From Volutella citrinella (Eukaryota; Ascomycota; Sordariomycetes; Hypocreales; Nectriaceae), in assembly GCA_034401135.1 (NCBI GenBank), contig JAWZSP010000003.1, positions 1,054,001 to 1,118,000 on the forward strand: a stretch of DNA of 64,000 bases, in the 5' to 3' direction. The position numbers and the translations under genes are program-made. Below the pieces are notes generated by a model that did not search any database, had not been told where the DNA came from, and saw only the letters and a program-made list of their open reading frames with translations. This document shows, piece by piece, positions 22,049 to 31,890 of the stretch (position 1 is its first letter; each line of letters begins with the position of its first letter).

Positions 22049-23389
22049 ATGTCGCGCGATCCAAAGAGACCCAACGTGGTGCTTGCTCTGGCCGACAATC
22101 TCGGCTGGGGTGAGCTGGGCTGCTACGGCGGAGGCGTCCTCCGTGGAGCTGCCACACCTCGCATCGACAAGCTGGCGACTGAGGGTCTCTTGCTGCACAA
22201 CTTCAATGTCGAGAGCGACTGTGTGCCGACTCGCTCGGCTCTCATGACTGGTCGCCATCCCATACGCACTGGCTGTCGTCAATCCGTCCCGGCTGGCTTC
22301 CCCCAAGGCCTGACGCGCTGGGAGAAGACGCTGGCCGAGTGCCTCAAGGAGACGGGCTATGCTACTGCGCATCATGGCAAGTGGCACCTGGGCGATATCC
22401 CGGGCCGCTACCCCTCGGACAGGGGCTTCGACGAGTGGTTTGGCATCCCGAGGACGACGGACGAGACCATGTTCACGTCGGCCCTTGGCTACACCCCAGA
22501 GGTCGCCGAGCTCCCTTACATCATGAAGGGTGTCGCGGGCCAAGAGTCGGAGAACATCTGCGTATACGACCTCGAGAAGCGGAGAGAGATTGACCACATG
22601 CTCGTGGAGCAGTCCAAAGACTGGCTCTCGCGCCAGGCTGCCGAGGAGAAGCCCTTCTTCCTCTACCACCCACTCGTGCATCTCCACTTCCCCACGCTCC
22701 CGCACAAGGACTTTGCTGGCAAGACGGGCCAGGGAGAGTTTGCGGACTCCATGGCCGAGATGGACTACCGCGTCGGCCAGCTCATCGATCACATTGACGA
22801 GCTGGGCCTTCGGGAGAACACCGTCTTCATCTTCGCCTCAGACAACGGACCGGAATTCAGACCTCCGTACAGAGGCACCGCGGGACCATGGACCGGCACA
22901 TACCATACGGCCATGGAGGGAAGTCTCCGTGTGCCATTTATTATTCGCTGGCCCGGCAGAGTGCCAGAGGGCACCACGTCCAACGCCATCGTCCACGTCA
23001 CTGACATCTTCACAACGATCCTCTCCATTACCGACTCCCCCATCCCCACCGACCGACCCATCGACGGGATAGACCAGCTCGAATTCTTCCAAAACCCTAC
23101 AGAGGTGGAATGCAAGAGGACCGGGTTCCTCTTCTACATCAAGGAGGAGCTGCGGGCTATCAAGTGGAAGGACTGGAAGCTGCACTACGTGTGGGAGCCC
23201 AAGGTGAACGAGTCGTCGGGACGTCTAGAGTCTCCGTACCTGTTCAACATCGTCAGGGACCCTAAGGAGGAGTCGGACATTCTCTCATATAATACCTGGG
23301 TCATGCAGCCCGTCACCAAGTTGAAGACTGAGTTTCTTAAGTCGCTCAAGAACGACCCGGCTCCCCCGGATCCTCTAAAGGAGCTGTAA
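22049..23389 (+). CDS. Arylsulfatase-like sulfatase, intronless, 446 aa
   Basis: The sequence carries the formylglycine-type active-site motif CVPTR (Cys58) followed by SALMTGRHPIRTG, the sulfatase signature KWHLGD, and the late metal-binding FASDNGPEF. The motif is CxPTR instead of the standard CxPSR, and the first metal site reads ADNLGWGELG instead of the usual DD. A DN pair and a GGGxLRGAxTPRID stretch are, as I recall, typical of a bacterial-like arylsulfatase subgroup. Oxidation of Cys58 to formylglycine would give an enzyme hydrolysing organic sulfate esters. No signal peptide is visible from the ATG at 22049 (MSRDPKRPN), so it should be intracellular and act on an imported ester, which fits the divergent transporter. 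An in-frame non-ATG extension upstream exists but is not needed. No introns and a bacterial flavour leave horizontal transfer open. Confidence 0.9.
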   Translation: MSRDPKRPNVVLALADNLGWGELGCYGGGVLRGAATPRIDKLATEGLLLHNFNVESDCVPTRSALMTGRHPIRTGCRQSVPAGFPQGLTRWEKTLAECLKETGYATAHHGKWHLGDIPGRYPSDRGFDEWFGIPRTTDETMFTSALGYTPEVAELPYIMKGVAGQESENICVYDLEKRREIDHMLVEQSKDWLSRQAAEEKPFFLYHPLVHLHFPTLPHKDFAGKTGQGEFADSMAEMDYRVGQLIDHIDELGLRENTVFIFASDNGPEFRPPYRGTAGPWTGTYHTAMEGSLRVPFIIRWPGRVPEGTTSNAIVHVTDIFTTILSITDSPIPTDRPIDGIDQLEFFQNPTEVECKRTGFLFYIKEELRAIKWKDWKLHYVWEPKVNESSGRLESPYLFNIVRDPKEESDILSYNTWVMQPVTKLKTEFLKSLKNDPAPPDPLKEL

Positions 23390-23586
23390 ATGATATAAAT
23401 TCGTCCTGTATTGCCAATAGAAAAGTATATGTTCGTGAATATGAATTTCCCGCGCCATTGTCTGTACTGGCACAAGGCGAAGGGGGCATTGAAATAACGT
23501 AAAGAAATGATATTTGCAGTTGCTTCTCTTGTCCATGATGCAGCAAACACGCTGCTCTTCGTCTCAAGTCTTGTGTCTGACTGGCT

Positions 23587-24420
23587 CTACATACCTGATT
23601 GCGGATCCGAGCTTTGAGTACCAATAGCCCCATTTTGGGGTGCGGAAGAAGGAGCGTCTGGTTGACTCAGATTGTCGTCTGCTGGGGCTTCAATCTTTCT
23701 TTTGGCGACAGTGAACCACGCCATTCCGCACGTCGCAGCGAGAATAACAAATACCGTCACACCCGCCATGGTTCCCTGGCCGGGGTGCTCTCCGGTAGAC
23801 TCGTCTATCTTCTCAATGGCCCAAGGGTAGCACTCCGATTTGACAATGATGAAGATGCCGATGCCTGCGTAGAGTAACGGGATGATGTAGTCGACGTATT
23901 TCTGGACCAGCGCGAGGAAATGCTTCTGCCTCATGAGCAAAAATGCGGCTAGGCACAGCACGCCGAGCAAGATGTAGTAGACGACGACGTAGATGGCTAT
24001 TTCTGCCCTCTCGACCTGAGAGAACAGCGGGATGTAGGTCCCGATGTTGTCGCCTCCGTTCATTAGCGTGACGAGCGCGACCTTGAGCACGCCCTTTGCT
24101 GCCGCAGCTGTCGTTACTTGGACCTCTTCATCAGAGTCCGGAAGGAAAATCTCGCAGACCTTCCAGATCCCGAGGAGGATGGGCAGCAAGCCGAGGAACC
24201 CAATCGGCTCGGAGGGCAGGACGATGGATATGCCGAAGCCGATCATGCTGATGGCGACGATGATGGTGAACCCGACATACTGTCCAACGACGATCTGGAA
24301 CGTGGTCAAGGTCCTGCTAGTTGTCGCCTCTGCAAAAAAAGTGACGAGGACGAACAGGTCGTCAATGTTTGTGACGGCGAAGGTGGCGCATGCCTCGCCC
24401 AGCGCTGTGCCGAATTGCAT
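23587..24420 (-). CDS. CadD-family cadmium-resistance-type membrane transporter, 277 aa
   Basis: A single exon. The N-terminus FAVTNIDDLFVLVTFFAEA is the diagnostic start of the Cad family (PF03596, first described in staphylococcal CadD), and the mirror motif LVTLMNGGDNIGTYIPLF appears in the second half, as expected for an internally duplicated transporter. About six to seven hydrophobic segments are visible, then a polar tail of about 40 residues. Bacterial members confer cadmium resistance or efflux; fungal members are largely uncharacterised. The conserved Asp pairs (DD, GGDN) lie in membrane segments and could bind cations. It ends 198 bp from the convergent sulfatase stop; upstream on the same strand lies the Zn2Cys6 regulator. 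Lack of introns again allows a transfer origin. The role in metal export is a family-based inference. Confidence 0.8.
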   Translation of the reverse strand: MQFGTALGEACATFAVTNIDDLFVLVTFFAEATTSRTLTTFQIVVGQYVGFTIIVAISMIGFGISIVLPSEPIGFLGLLPILLGIWKVCEIFLPDSDEEVQVTTAAAAKGVLKVALVTLMNGGDNIGTYIPLFSQVERAEIAIYVVVYYILLGVLCLAAFLLMRQKHFLALVQKYVDYIIPLLYAGIGIFIIVKSECYPWAIEKIDESTGEHPGQGTMAGVTVFVILAATCGMAWFTVAKRKIEAPADDNLSQPDAPSSAPQNGAIGTQSSDPQSGM

Positions 24421-24754
24421 CGTGAATGACTAGGTGGTTTGATTGGCGTTGCGGGAATCAAACCGGGGCTGGAGTCTTGCAGCGAAAGGATAGGCTGGCG
24501 GTCTGGAATGGCAGGAAACGAGTTGTCACTATACAACTATTATTGGCTTAATATTGGTTCGCAGCCAAGCATGGCTTCGTGGTGGATCTTTTTGTGGGTG
24601 ACTGCAAAAGTGGCTCTGATAAGGACGAGATAATGTCGACATCGCTGACGTATCGAGCTGGATAGCCATCCAAAATAAAAAATAATACAAGAATTACCAA
24701 GATCTGGCCGGGCCATCTCCCTTGGCCGATACGGTAGTGTTGATTGTGACCGAG
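24421..24754. other. Promoter region of the CadD-type gene
   Basis: 330 bp between the stop of the Zn2Cys6 regulator and the start of the CadD-type gene, both on the minus strand. A stretch at 24455-24470 superficially recalls a tRNA T-arm but no cloverleaf forms. No other feature seen. Confidence 0.4.
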
Positions 24755-26673
24755 CTAAGCCGGATGCCCCCCAAATCCCCACATCAGCGTGTCCTTGGCA
24801 GATAGCGGAAAATCATTCATATCCAACTCAAGTGACACATTGTTGAATAGCGAGGCCGGAAACTCGCCCTGATGATCCGTAGACATGATGGCATCCTGGG
24901 AGCTCTGGCCGGGCTTCGTCACAAAATTGACCACGTTCTCAAATACTTCTCGGTACAGCTTCCCACGGGGATACCTCTCCACCATTCCCCACAGGATGGA
25001 CGAGCACGAACTGAGGGAGCCTCGCACGTCTCCTAGATCGATATTAGAGAGTTGCTGCATCGTGACGACGTGGGCGCAATATGCCAGCGCCACACCGCTC
25101 CGGAAAAGGTTGTGGATTGTTCGCCAGTAGAAGCGTAGTTTGCCTTCTGTGAACGCCCGCTTATAGCACTCAATGCTGCGGATGGAGACGTAGACAAGCT
25201 CGACCAGTTCGTCGGTCGATGTGGTGGGAAACAAGCTAGAAGGATAATAGAGAATCACGAGACTATTGTAAAAATAGCCATTGACAATGTCAAAGGGGGC
25301 GAGTTGCGTCGAATGTTCGGGTGAAGGTGCTGTAGCACGCCAGTCCTCCAGCTTCTGCCTCATACTGTTTCTCCATCGTTCCTTGTCCAAAACGGCGCCG
25401 TTGCACGGGGCCTTTTGCGTCAGTGTTGTGTATATTTGTGACTCTAGCTGGCGGCACATGAGAAGATGTCGAGCCAGGTAGCGCCGGGGATGGTCCTCCG
25501 GGCGACACTCTGGTAATGGTGTTTCGATGACTTCGTCCGGTATTGAGAACGGTCTTCCCATGATGACGCACAGGTTGCGCTCGAAAACGTATGTTGACCA
25601 AAACAACCACCTTCTCGTATTGGTCAATGACTCGTCAAGTGGCTCCGCGGTCCGTTCGTTGTGAAGATTTAGCTCAACGGCGAGTCTGGAGGCCAGTCCA
25701 ATGAAGTGCCAGGCGGCGGTCAAGTCGGAAGAAAAGCAAAAATGCTGCACCAGAAGCAGCAAGTTTGCCAGGTGGTCCAGATCTCCCGTGCAGATCAAGT
25801 CAGGGTTATCGGAGAGAATGCGGATGGCTACCGTGAGGTAACCCTCAGACCGTGACATTGGGACTGATGAGTCGCGTCTGTTGAGTAGGAGAACGGCGGT
25901 GCCTGATATAATAAGCGCCCTGAACTTGACACACGTCAAGGAGTCGTCGGTGATGGAAGAGTCGTAAATGGGCTCGATCATACGGAGAAAGTCCTCCTTT
26001 GATGATATGATGGGCGAGAAAAAGTCACAGTGTTCAAAAAAGGTATCAAAAAGGCGCGTTAGAGTTTCCTTTAGTGGCATGCTGGCGGGAGGCGCTGATG
26101 GAAGCTCATCAATGAGGGAACGGTGCCGTGACTTGCCTCCAGCCGCTCTGGCTCTGGCGATAGGATCGGCAAGCAGAGACCGAAGTAGGGCCATGCCGTT
26201 GTTATTTGAGGAGGCGGTAGAAAACATGTCCGACCTTGCACAGTCCAGGGCTATTTGGCCAAGGAGGTCATTTGCGGGTTCCTCAATGGAGTAAGCGGGT
26301 ATGTGGCAAGAGGCCGCATCGAGATCATCGCCCGCCAAAGCAAGCCAATTTGACGGCGACTCTGAGCCCTGGATTCCATGTGCGAGCAGCTTATTCTCGA
26401 GCATGGCAATGCGATCTTCAAGGCTCTTGATGTAGCTGTGGCTAGTCAGTCGCAAGATTCGAGCCTGAAGTTTAGGATCCGATAGGCTGACCTTCTCGGC
26501 GCCACCCTGCCGTCGGTATCGGTGCTGACACATTCTACACCACTGCGCTCGCAGTTGGAGCACGCTGGCAGCTTCTGATCACATCGCTGCTTCCTGGATC
26601 GGCAGCGGGTACAGGCCGTGACGTTGGCACGGCGGACCTGAGAGCGTCGGCTGCTAGGCCCTGGAGCCGACAT
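24755..26673 (-). CDS. Zn2Cys6 transcription factor with fungal regulatory domain, 622 aa
   Basis: Exon 1 (26673-26492) and exon 2 (26441-24755) join in frame through GTCAGC..TAG. The first exon encodes a perfect binuclear zinc cluster: Cys21, 24, 31, 38, 41 and 48 with spacing CX2CX6CX6CX2CX6C, preceded by basic residues. The intron is followed by SYIKSLEDRIAMLENKLL, a coiled-coil dimerisation element, as usual for Gal4-class regulators. The large C-terminal part (SLPMKETLTRLFDTFFEHCDFF-type start, later NTRRWLFWSTYVFERNLCVIMGRPFSIPDE) is the fungal-specific transcription-factor domain. The frame stays open upstream to an ATG at 26922, which would add 83 low-complexity residues; the start at 26673 is chosen because the zinc cluster follows closely. 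Targets are unknown; the adjacent CadD-type, sulfatase and transporter genes are candidates. Confidence 0.88.
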
Positions 26674-26922
26674 TGCATTGTGTAGTCGAGCGGGACTGTA
26701 TGCGTGCCGTTTTCTCCATGCGTGCGGCCAGGGTTCTTGTCCCTTGCATGGCGGTGATGCGTAGGGATGGCTTGTGGCGGCAGAGACGCAGTTGATTGGG
26801 GGCGAGGCCGTGGGTGGCATAGCCGTCGTCGGCAGTGGTGGTTGTCGGATAAGGAAGGCTTGGGGGATGATGTAAGCAGATGAAGAATGTCGCGAGATCG
26901 GTGGCATCTGATTGGCTTGCAA

Positions 26923-27372
26923 TCCGCCTGTAGGGAGAGCAAGACCCCCCGCGTTTTGCTGCTAGGCCCCACTGCTGCAACGGTCCAGTCCTGTGCAGAC
27001 GATTACACCAACTGCTATCGTGACTTTCCAGGCTCCTCTCCATCAACAGTGATCCACCTTGACTTGGGTGGGTGTGTAGGGTGCTGTTAGGACCTGATGC
27101 ATAATTGTTCACACATGCTGCTGTCCAGCTGGGCTGCTCTACTTCTAGCTGCTGGGTTTACACCAGAGCCGGGCGTGCATTGGCAAGGCAGACTGGCAAG
27201 CGAATGGCGATTGGCGAGGAGCTGGCGTGTGCCTCCCATTCAGCCTTGGCAACCATTGATAGCACCGCCACGTGACAATGTCTCAAGCTGATTTATATCC
27301 TTGGCGACGAGGACAGACATTCTTCTTCAGTTATTCGAAACAATCCAACGCGCCAAAAAAAAAACACCCACC
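26923..27372. other. Divergent promoter between Zn2Cys6 regulator and HET gene
   Basis: About 450 bp (700 bp if the regulator starts at 26673). A TTTATATCC element at about 27291-27299 lies about 75 bp before the HET start codon and may act as its TATA box. No other feature seen. Confidence 0.4.
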
Positions 27373-29400
27373 ATGAGTGCCAACCGGCCAGAGCCGTACT
27401 GCCATGACCCTCTGCATTCGCCAGAGTCGGTCCGAGTGCTCGTATTGAAGCCGGCTACCAACGATGCAGCCACGCTCCAGGGCCGTATGATTCAATTCAG
27501 CCGGTTAGAAACACTGACGGAGAAATGCGCGACTGACCGCTACTACACAGCCATTTCCTATGTCTGGGGTGCGTGGGAAGGGAGGGCGCCGCGGTGCAGC
27601 ATCATCATCGATACAGACAGTGGCTCCTTTCATCTGCCCATCACTCCGACTGTCGATGAGCTACTCCGACACTTGCGACACGACCGAAAACGACGGCTGC
27701 TGTGGATTGACGCCATCTGTCTCAATCAGGCCGACGATGCGGAAAAGGCACAGCAGGTCCCGTTGATGGGCAGCATCTATCGCCAGGCGAAAAAGGTGTA
27801 CTTCTGGCTTGGCAGCGACAACAGGCACCAGGCCAACTCGATATTCACCTTGATGCGAAGAGTAGCCAATTTCCCACTTGATTCTCCACCGACAGGGAAG
27901 CAGCTGGAGGATTGCAAGAAATTCATAGCCGGATGGGAGGGAGACTACTACCGGGACAATCTGCGTGACTTCTTCAAGTTGCCGTGGTTCCATCGCCGAT
28001 GGACGCTCGCCGAGTCTGCGCAGGCCAGGAACGCAGTCCTGGTATGGGGGAAATACCAGCTTGATTTCTCCTGGCTCACATTGGCCGTTCCCGCTCTGAA
28101 CCTGACCATGGAGGGCAAACCGTCGGGGGTTGATGCGATCCTGATGCTACCGGAACGTCTGAGATCCACACTCTTGGGAGATTTGCTGTGGACCTATCAC
28201 CGAGCGGCATGCAGCGACCCAAAGGATCGGATTGCCGCACTCTACGCGCTTCTCCCGGCAACACAGCGGGAGAACCTTGATTACCCCTTACCGTGGCAAA
28301 TGATATACCGCCAACACGCGACACAGGCTTCTCTCTGGCCTCAGCCCAAGGCCTTCATGGCGCACCTTTTCGCCTTCGGCAAAATTGAGAGTGAGGATAT
28401 CGACGTCCCCAGCTGGGTCCCAGACTGGTCCCGAGAGCGACGAAATGATTTTCCTAGCCTGAGCATGGACATCATGCCTTCGCACCAGGCCATAGGAAAA
28501 GAAGGCTTCTCATCGGATTGGGATCGAGCTTTCAGTGATCCGCAAGAGGATAAGACGGCGCTCCCAAGTTTTGGACCAATCAACTTAACATGGAGTTCCA
28601 ATCATGTTGTATATGAATGGAGTGATCTCTGTGGTGGCTCGCATGGGCGAAAAATTATCGATATTGCGACACGCTATGGGCCTCGGGTTGATGATGAACG
28701 ATATGCCCACAAAGCGATCGGGCCATTTCTTGCGCTGCTCGACAGAGAAAGCAAGGATCAACCCACGGAAAGTCTGGAGAGAAGTCAGTCCTACCTTTTC
28801 AAGCTACTGTTCGTCATGTTGTGTCAGAAAGGGCTGGGTTCAGTGCCGCAACTGGCTTCAAAACTCGAGAAATACTTGCTCTGCCGGGGCGTGTGTCCCA
28901 ATATGAAAGACGAGCTGGCAAACTTCTCCACCATTGCTCTCGGCATCGAAAGGATCCTCGAAAAGTACTCCATCTTTAAACTCGAAGGAATTTCCCAGTC
29001 CAAGGACAGTTTCGAGTGGGGACTTGGCTACACCGACCTAAGTGTGGGCGACGTTCTTGTGCCGGCGTGGGCTTGCGACACCACGCACTGGACGAGGGAT
29101 GTGAATTTCGAGGCGATCAACTTGGAGTTCTACATGATGGCCGTTACGCGGCCTGTTTCAGAGGAGGCAAAGGTCTCCGTGGCAAATCAATCACTGCTGC
29201 AGAAGTGGCGAGGACAGCCAAAGACTTTGGTCGATGGCCAGGGCAGAACGGTGTCCGAGGTTCCTCCAAAGTCGGCGAGGTATATCGGTCCCGCGTTTTG
29301 CGCATTGGAGTTTCGGGGATGTGCAAAGATTCCAGATGCGGGCGTTGACGAGACGGAGCTGAATCTTGAGCCGCCATTGTTCAAGATCAAGATGATTTAG
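27373..29400 (+). CDS. HET-domain protein, intronless, 675 aa
   Basis: The N-terminal third is a heterokaryon-incompatibility domain (PF06985) with all its landmarks: TAISYVWG near residue 60, RRLLWIDAICLNQADDAEKAQQVPLMGSIYRQAKKVYFWLG around 105-145, and WFHRRWTLAESAQARNAVLVWG around 210. The HET fold is TIR-related; in several fungi it triggers growth arrest or cell death when an allorecognition partner is sensed. The C-terminal 450 residues have no recognised domain apart from the usual WTYHRAACSDPKDRIAALYALL block that follows HET domains. No NACHT or repeat domain is fused, so this is a stand-alone HET protein. The ATG at 27373 follows an A-rich leader; an upstream in-frame stretch lacks an ATG. 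Nearby genes (nucleotidyltransferase-like, STAND-like, AAA) make an incompatibility role plausible but unproven. Confidence 0.92.
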   Translation: MSANRPEPYCHDPLHSPESVRVLVLKPATNDAATLQGRMIQFSRLETLTEKCATDRYYTAISYVWGAWEGRAPRCSIIIDTDSGSFHLPITPTVDELLRHLRHDRKRRLLWIDAICLNQADDAEKAQQVPLMGSIYRQAKKVYFWLGSDNRHQANSIFTLMRRVANFPLDSPPTGKQLEDCKKFIAGWEGDYYRDNLRDFFKLPWFHRRWTLAESAQARNAVLVWGKYQLDFSWLTLAVPALNLTMEGKPSGVDAILMLPERLRSTLLGDLLWTYHRAACSDPKDRIAALYALLPATQRENLDYPLPWQMIYRQHATQASLWPQPKAFMAHLFAFGKIESEDIDVPSWVPDWSRERRNDFPSLSMDIMPSHQAIGKEGFSSDWDRAFSDPQEDKTALPSFGPINLTWSSNHVVYEWSDLCGGSHGRKIIDIATRYGPRVDDERYAHKAIGPFLALLDRESKDQPTESLERSQSYLFKLLFVMLCQKGLGSVPQLASKLEKYLLCRGVCPNMKDELANFSTIALGIERILEKYSIFKLEGISQSKDSFEWGLGYTDLSVGDVLVPAWACDTTHWTRDVNFEAINLEFYMMAVTRPVSEEAKVSVANQSLLQKWRGQPKTLVDGQGRTVSEVPPKSARYIGPAFCALEFRGCAKIPDAGVDETELNLEPPLFKIKMI

Positions 29401-29765
29401 CTGAATGTATCATGTAGTCAGTGGGGAGGGGCAGGTTAGGTAGCGTCCAGATAATCGTATACGTAATTTTGTCGAGGTGTACGGATTATAAAACTCAAAG
29501 TTAAGCCGCGCTTGTTCAATTGGTAATTCCACCCATCTGGTCGCCACACAAGCTGCACGCACCCCTGTCATCCTCAAGCATAGACGAGGTGCAGCCAGCC
29601 ACAGGGGCAGCCAATGGCTGATGGCATTGTCAGGTCAAGTGACTGCGTCAACTAAAGTACCAACAACTTCGCTTCTGCCTGGGCGCCGTCCCGCCTTTGT
29701 CACTTTCCACGTCTTCAAACGGAATTCATCGACATTCCCCTCCATTTTATTAGCAACATCTCGAT
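29401..29765. other. Intergenic region, no supportable gene
   Basis: 365 bp between two genes on the same strand; it should hold the HET 3' end and the promoter of the nucleotidyltransferase-like gene. No motif stands out. Confidence 0.4.
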
Positions 29766-31373
29766 ATGGCGACCATCGTGCTTACACCAGCAGAAGAGCT
29801 CCTTCGCGAGCTCCTGCTCGAGTGCGCTGAGGGCTTCCCTGGCCTCGAGATATGGATTGCCGGCGGCTGGGTTCGGGACCGCCTTCTTGATATCCCCTCA
29901 TCCAACGTGGACATCTGCCTCAGTTCATTAACCGGCAGACAGTTCTCAGTGTCCATTGATAAATTCCTCGCCATACAAACGAACAAGTACAAGTACTTGA
30001 GGAGGATAGCTGAGCTTGGCATAGCCGACATCGCAGCAAAGGCCCTGGCAGCCAAGAGAATCCCCAAGATGCCCAAGAGTCTTGCGACGGCAGGACGTAC
30101 ATTGGTGGGCTTCGAAGTCGACTTTGTAAACCTCAGATCCGAGGCTCAGGAAGGCAAGCATGAGAGCACGAATGCGAGAGTGAGGTTTGGCACGCTGGAG
30201 CAAGATGCTCTCCTGCGCGATGCTACAGTCAACGCTCTGTTCTTCCATCTAGGGAGGAGAGAGCTGGTTGATCCCACGGGCAGGGGCCTCGCGGACCTGA
30301 AGGCACAGGTTTTGAACACCCCGATTGATCCGCGCCAAACACTAATGGAAGACCCTTTGCGAGCGCTACGACTTATCCGAGTCGGCAGCAGCAGGGGTCT
30401 CCGTATTGCACCAGAGGTGCTCGAAGCCATGAAAGACGCCAACATACAGCACGCGCTGGACAGGCTAGTAGGCCGCGATCGAATCCGCACAGAGGTCTTC
30501 CAGATGATGAGAATGCTAAACCCGGAGTTTGCATTTGATTATATCTTCGAGACCAATCTCTATACGCCGGTGTTTATCAGGCTTGACTCGCCAATTCTCG
30601 AGAGCCTGCATCAATGTCTCCCAGTTGGACCTTCTTCACAGCCGTGGCCAGGCTCGTGGCCCCAAGCCTATCAACTGCTGGCTTACCTGCTGGACGACGG
30701 GACGAACCTGGGAAAGCTCATCCAGTCCGACGATAACGTGGACCATCTTTGGGCAATGGCAGCCTACGCCCCGGTTGCCGTGCTCCGAAACAATACTTCC
30801 TGGGACCCAGTCCAGCTGACATATGCCATCAGAGCGCCAGCCAAGACATCCTGGCTGTTCGAGAGCGCCCTAAAGCACTTTGACACCATCCATGCCACGG
30901 TGGAACGAGTAGCCTCATCAGAAGGCCCTGTCTCGCTCAGCTCTGTTGGAATGGAGATTCACTCATGGGGCCCAAACTGGACATCCGAGTTCTTGTATGT
31001 CTTGCTCTCGGAGGCTGTGTACACGCAGCCAACGACCGATGCAATGGCCCCTTCCAAGTACGGTTCGAAGCTGGATGCGTCCATTGCGGAACTGCTGCTC
31101 GCCAAGTTTTCCAAGTTTGCCGATTTCGTCCGTGCCAACAACTTGCAGTATGCCTATTTCCAGCGCCCACTTCTGGACTCTATGGGGATACAGGGCCTCT
31201 TTGGCATACAAACAGTGGAAGGCTTCTTAACTGAAGCGCTTGAGGAGCTCTTGGCCTGGCAATTTGACCACCCACACGCCGGTGTTAGTGAGGCCAAAGC
31301 CTGGCTAATCGAAAATCGAGAGAGGTTGAGGATTCCGGAAGTATATGACATGACGCGACCACGAAAGCAATAG
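29766..31373 (+). CDS. CCA-adding tRNA nucleotidyltransferase homologue with altered active site, 535 aa
   Basis: Class II poly(A) polymerase / CCA-adding family. Recognised parts: AGGWVRDRLLDI at 32-43, SSNVDICLSSLTG at 45-57, FEVDFVNLR at 116-124, FGTLEQDALLRDATVNALFF at 141-160, TGRGLADLKAQVLNTP, and MEDPLRALRLIR at 194-205. The true enzyme adds CCA to tRNA 3' ends. Here the catalytic DxD is N47-V48-D49, so the first metal-binding Asp is Asn (codon AAC), and the nucleotide-binding RRD is L150-R151-D152. The third carboxylate (Asp119) and the EDxxR block (195-199) are kept. The frame is intact and intronless, so this is not a simple pseudogene. It may be a diverged, inactive or repurposed paralogue. 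A normal Cca1 must exist elsewhere in the genome. Its stop lies 42 bp from the convergent secreted-protein gene. Confidence 0.85.
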   Translation: MATIVLTPAEELLRELLLECAEGFPGLEIWIAGGWVRDRLLDIPSSNVDICLSSLTGRQFSVSIDKFLAIQTNKYKYLRRIAELGIADIAAKALAAKRIPKMPKSLATAGRTLVGFEVDFVNLRSEAQEGKHESTNARVRFGTLEQDALLRDATVNALFFHLGRRELVDPTGRGLADLKAQVLNTPIDPRQTLMEDPLRALRLIRVGSSRGLRIAPEVLEAMKDANIQHALDRLVGRDRIRTEVFQMMRMLNPEFAFDYIFETNLYTPVFIRLDSPILESLHQCLPVGPSSQPWPGSWPQAYQLLAYLLDDGTNLGKLIQSDDNVDHLWAMAAYAPVAVLRNNTSWDPVQLTYAIRAPAKTSWLFESALKHFDTIHATVERVASSEGPVSLSSVGMEIHSWGPNWTSEFLYVLLSEAVYTQPTTDAMAPSKYGSKLDASIAELLLAKFSKFADFVRANNLQYAYFQRPLLDSMGIQGLFGIQTVEGFLTEALEELLAWQFDHPHAGVSEAKAWLIENRERLRIPEVYDMTRPRKQ

Positions 31374-31415
31374 CATGTTCAATTAATGCCTATATCATGC
31401 ACAACATCCCGTCCA

Positions 31416-31786
31416 CTACTGAGAAGTACCGCACACCGCGTCGACGGCCTTGTTGGCGCAATCGTTTCCGCCGCGCTGCCAGCATTGGCTGTCGGTGTAG
31501 TTGATGTACATGAAGAGCGAGTAAAGACACTGCTCATAGGCGGTGCCAGTCCTGTTGGCGCACTGCGGCTCGCAGCGAGAGCAGTAGCGAGAATAGCCGC
31601 CGGCCTGGTCCACGCAAATGGATGGGTCGTGGGAGGGCGCAGGGGTGTCTGCTGAAGTGGTTGTGCTGACGGGCTAATGGATCCGTTAATATAAACAAAG
31701 GGGTTGGCTGAAACTTGACGGGTACGGCTTACCTGGGCGAGAACCACGGCGGGAAGAGCCAGAAGAAGGGCAGCCGAGAACTTCAT
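31416..31786 (-). CDS. Small secreted cysteine-rich protein, 103 aa, 8 Cys
   Basis: Exon 1 (31786-31733) encodes exactly the signal peptide MKFSAALLLALPAVVLAQ; a GTAAGC..TAG intron of 59 bp follows; exon 2 (31673-31416) encodes the mature protein. After a Thr/Ser/Pro-rich linker come eight cysteines: ICVDQ, RYCSRCEPQCAN, EQCLYS, QCWQ, NDCAN and VCGTS, with N-glycosylation sites NRT and NYT. The pattern CSRCEPQC..C..C..C..C recalls a fungal family of unknown function with eight conserved Cys, distinct from CFEM and hydrophobins. It is likely extracellular and disulfide-bonded, a candidate effector or surface protein. The unspliced reading gives a different, Cys-poor tail and is rejected. A TATA element lies about 105 bp upstream of the ATG. 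Confidence 0.8.
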
Positions 31787-31890
31787 GATGAAAAACGAGT
31801 GTTTTTGAATGTGAAGATGGGCAGCGAGGGAAAGGAGATGAATGTTGAAGGTCGGGTTGGACTGGCAGCGAACTCGGGCGGACGATCGGT

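Noticed and set aside
24440..24500. Possible tRNA T-arm on the minus strand
   Set aside because: No acceptor or anticodon stem and no matching A box could be drawn around it.
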